Below, piece after piece: positions 6,698 through 7,274 of a stretch of DNA of 7,274 nucleotides (positions are counted from its first letter, which is position 1; each line of letters opens with the position of its first letter). Position numbers and translations under genes: made by a program. Under the pieces are notes generated by a model that was not told where the DNA came from, searched no databases, and saw only the letters and a list, made by a program, of their open reading frames with translations. The stretch is from Cyanobacteriota bacterium. Lineage in GTDB: Bacteria > Cyanobacteriota > Cyanobacteriia > PCC-6307 > Cyanobiaceae. The stretch is taken from contig CANHSW010000102.1 in assembly GCA_947463165.1 (NCBI GenBank), positions 1-7,274 on the forward strand, in the 5' to 3' direction.

Positions 6698-7274
6698 ATG
6701 GCAGGCTTCTCACTTCCTATCTGGTGGCCCGGCCGACAAGCGGCCCCCTGGTGCCGCACCGCCCTGGTCACCGATGCGTCACTGCAGGGGGCTGTCGAGG
6801 CCGTCGCCCTGCAGCTGCGCGGTTGCGGCCCGGCCGATTTGGCCCTGGTATTCGCCTCGGCCAGCTATGCCAGCGACCTGCCGCGGCTACTGCCGCTGCT
6901 GCGCCAAAAGCTCAATGCCAAACATTGGCTGGGCTGCCTCAGCTCCGGCGTGGTGGGCACTGGCGCCGACGGCGTACCCCATGAACTGGAACAGGAGCCC
7001 GGCCTGAGCGTCACCCTGCTGCACCTGCCGGGGGCCCGCTTGCATCCCTTTGTGATCGAACCAGGCCCGCTGCCCGACCTGGACGGTCCCGCCCAGCCCT
7101 GGTTGGATCAGCTCGGCGCCGCCGGCAATGGCGAACTGAGCGCCCAACTGGCCGCCAGCCGCTCGATGCTGCTGCTGCTGGATCCCACCTGCTCGGCGAT
7201 CAGCGATCTGATCAGCGGTCTCGACTTCGCCTGCCCCCAGGCCCACAAGGTGGGCGGCATTGCCGGCCAGCACA
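6698..7274 (+). CDS. FIST-domain sensory protein (N-terminal part; runs off window)
   Basis: The 192 visible residues resemble the FIST N domain, a proposed small-ligand-binding sensor found alone or fused to signalling modules in bacteria. Supporting features: an opening strand-helix (WCRTALVTDASLQGAVEAV, 18-36), a strand ADLALVFAS (46-54), the glycine-rich turn HWLGCLSSGVVG (76-87), the GLSVTLLHLPGARLHPF segment (102-118), LLLLDPTCSAISDLISGLD (158-176), and KVGGIAG (184-190) near the edge. No signal peptide or membrane helix is seen, so it is probably cytoplasmic. ATG 6698 is the only ATG near the domain start; a GAGGG lies just two bases before it, too close for a standard ribosome site. 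The frame is open for some codons upstream but has no ATG. A C-terminal FIST_C half is expected beyond the window. The ligand is unknown. Confidence 0.82.
   Translation, partial: MAGFSLPIWWPGRQAAPWCRTALVTDASLQGAVEAVALQLRGCGPADLALVFASASYASDLPRLLPLLRQKLNAKHWLGCLSSGVVGTGADGVPHELEQEPGLSVTLLHLPGARLHPFVIEPGPLPDLDGPAQPWLDQLGAAGNGELSAQLAASRSMLLLLDPTCSAISDLISGLDFACPQAHKVGGIAGQH

Overview
The window looks like a core chromosomal segment of a GC-rich unicellular cyanobacterium, most likely of the Cyanobium / marine-type Synechococcus group. Evidence: a cyanobacterial-type carotenoid hydroxylase (CrtR), an isoleucyl-tRNA synthetase with cyanobacterial signature stretches, a Ycf66-like membrane protein, a DUF3177-type membrane protein and a FIST-domain protein, all with strongly GC-biased third positions. 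Only one HIP1 octamer (GCGATCGC, 3678-3685) is present, so the HIP1 enrichment of many other cyanobacteria is not seen here.

Layout. On the minus strand, the left part holds crtR (891 down to the window edge, 3' end missing), preceded 55 bp upstream by a tRNA-Leu(UAG) gene (947-1028). A GATAAT box (1040-1045) is well placed to start a transcript for the tRNA and possibly crtR. Divergently, on the plus strand, comes a Ycf66-like membrane protein with a very long Pro/Glu/Ala-rich tail (1080-2255), then after 24 bp ileS (2280-5513), probably as one operon. ileS ends 9 bp from the end of a convergent small gene (5523-5834, minus), a conserved-looking 103-residue protein of unknown function. Further right, also on the minus strand, is a five-helix DUF3177-type membrane protein (6020-6661) followed by a good hairpin terminator candidate (5970-6015). 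A divergent FIST-domain gene starts at 6698 and runs off the right edge.

Function. The cargo is mostly housekeeping: translation (tRNA-Leu, IleRS), photoprotective xanthophyll synthesis (CrtR), one probable sensory protein (FIST) and three proteins without known function. I see no mobile element, CRISPR array, phage gene or defence system, and no new multi-gene system. The unusual material lies inside genes. ileS is about 110 residues longer than a typical bacterial IleRS and carries a roughly 30-residue linker insertion beginning at a G-quadruplex-type motif, a low-GC patch in its 3' quarter, and an in-frame Asn-Ala-Asp-Thr minisatellite just before the zinc-binding tail. The Ycf66-like gene has an expanded repetitive acidic tail.
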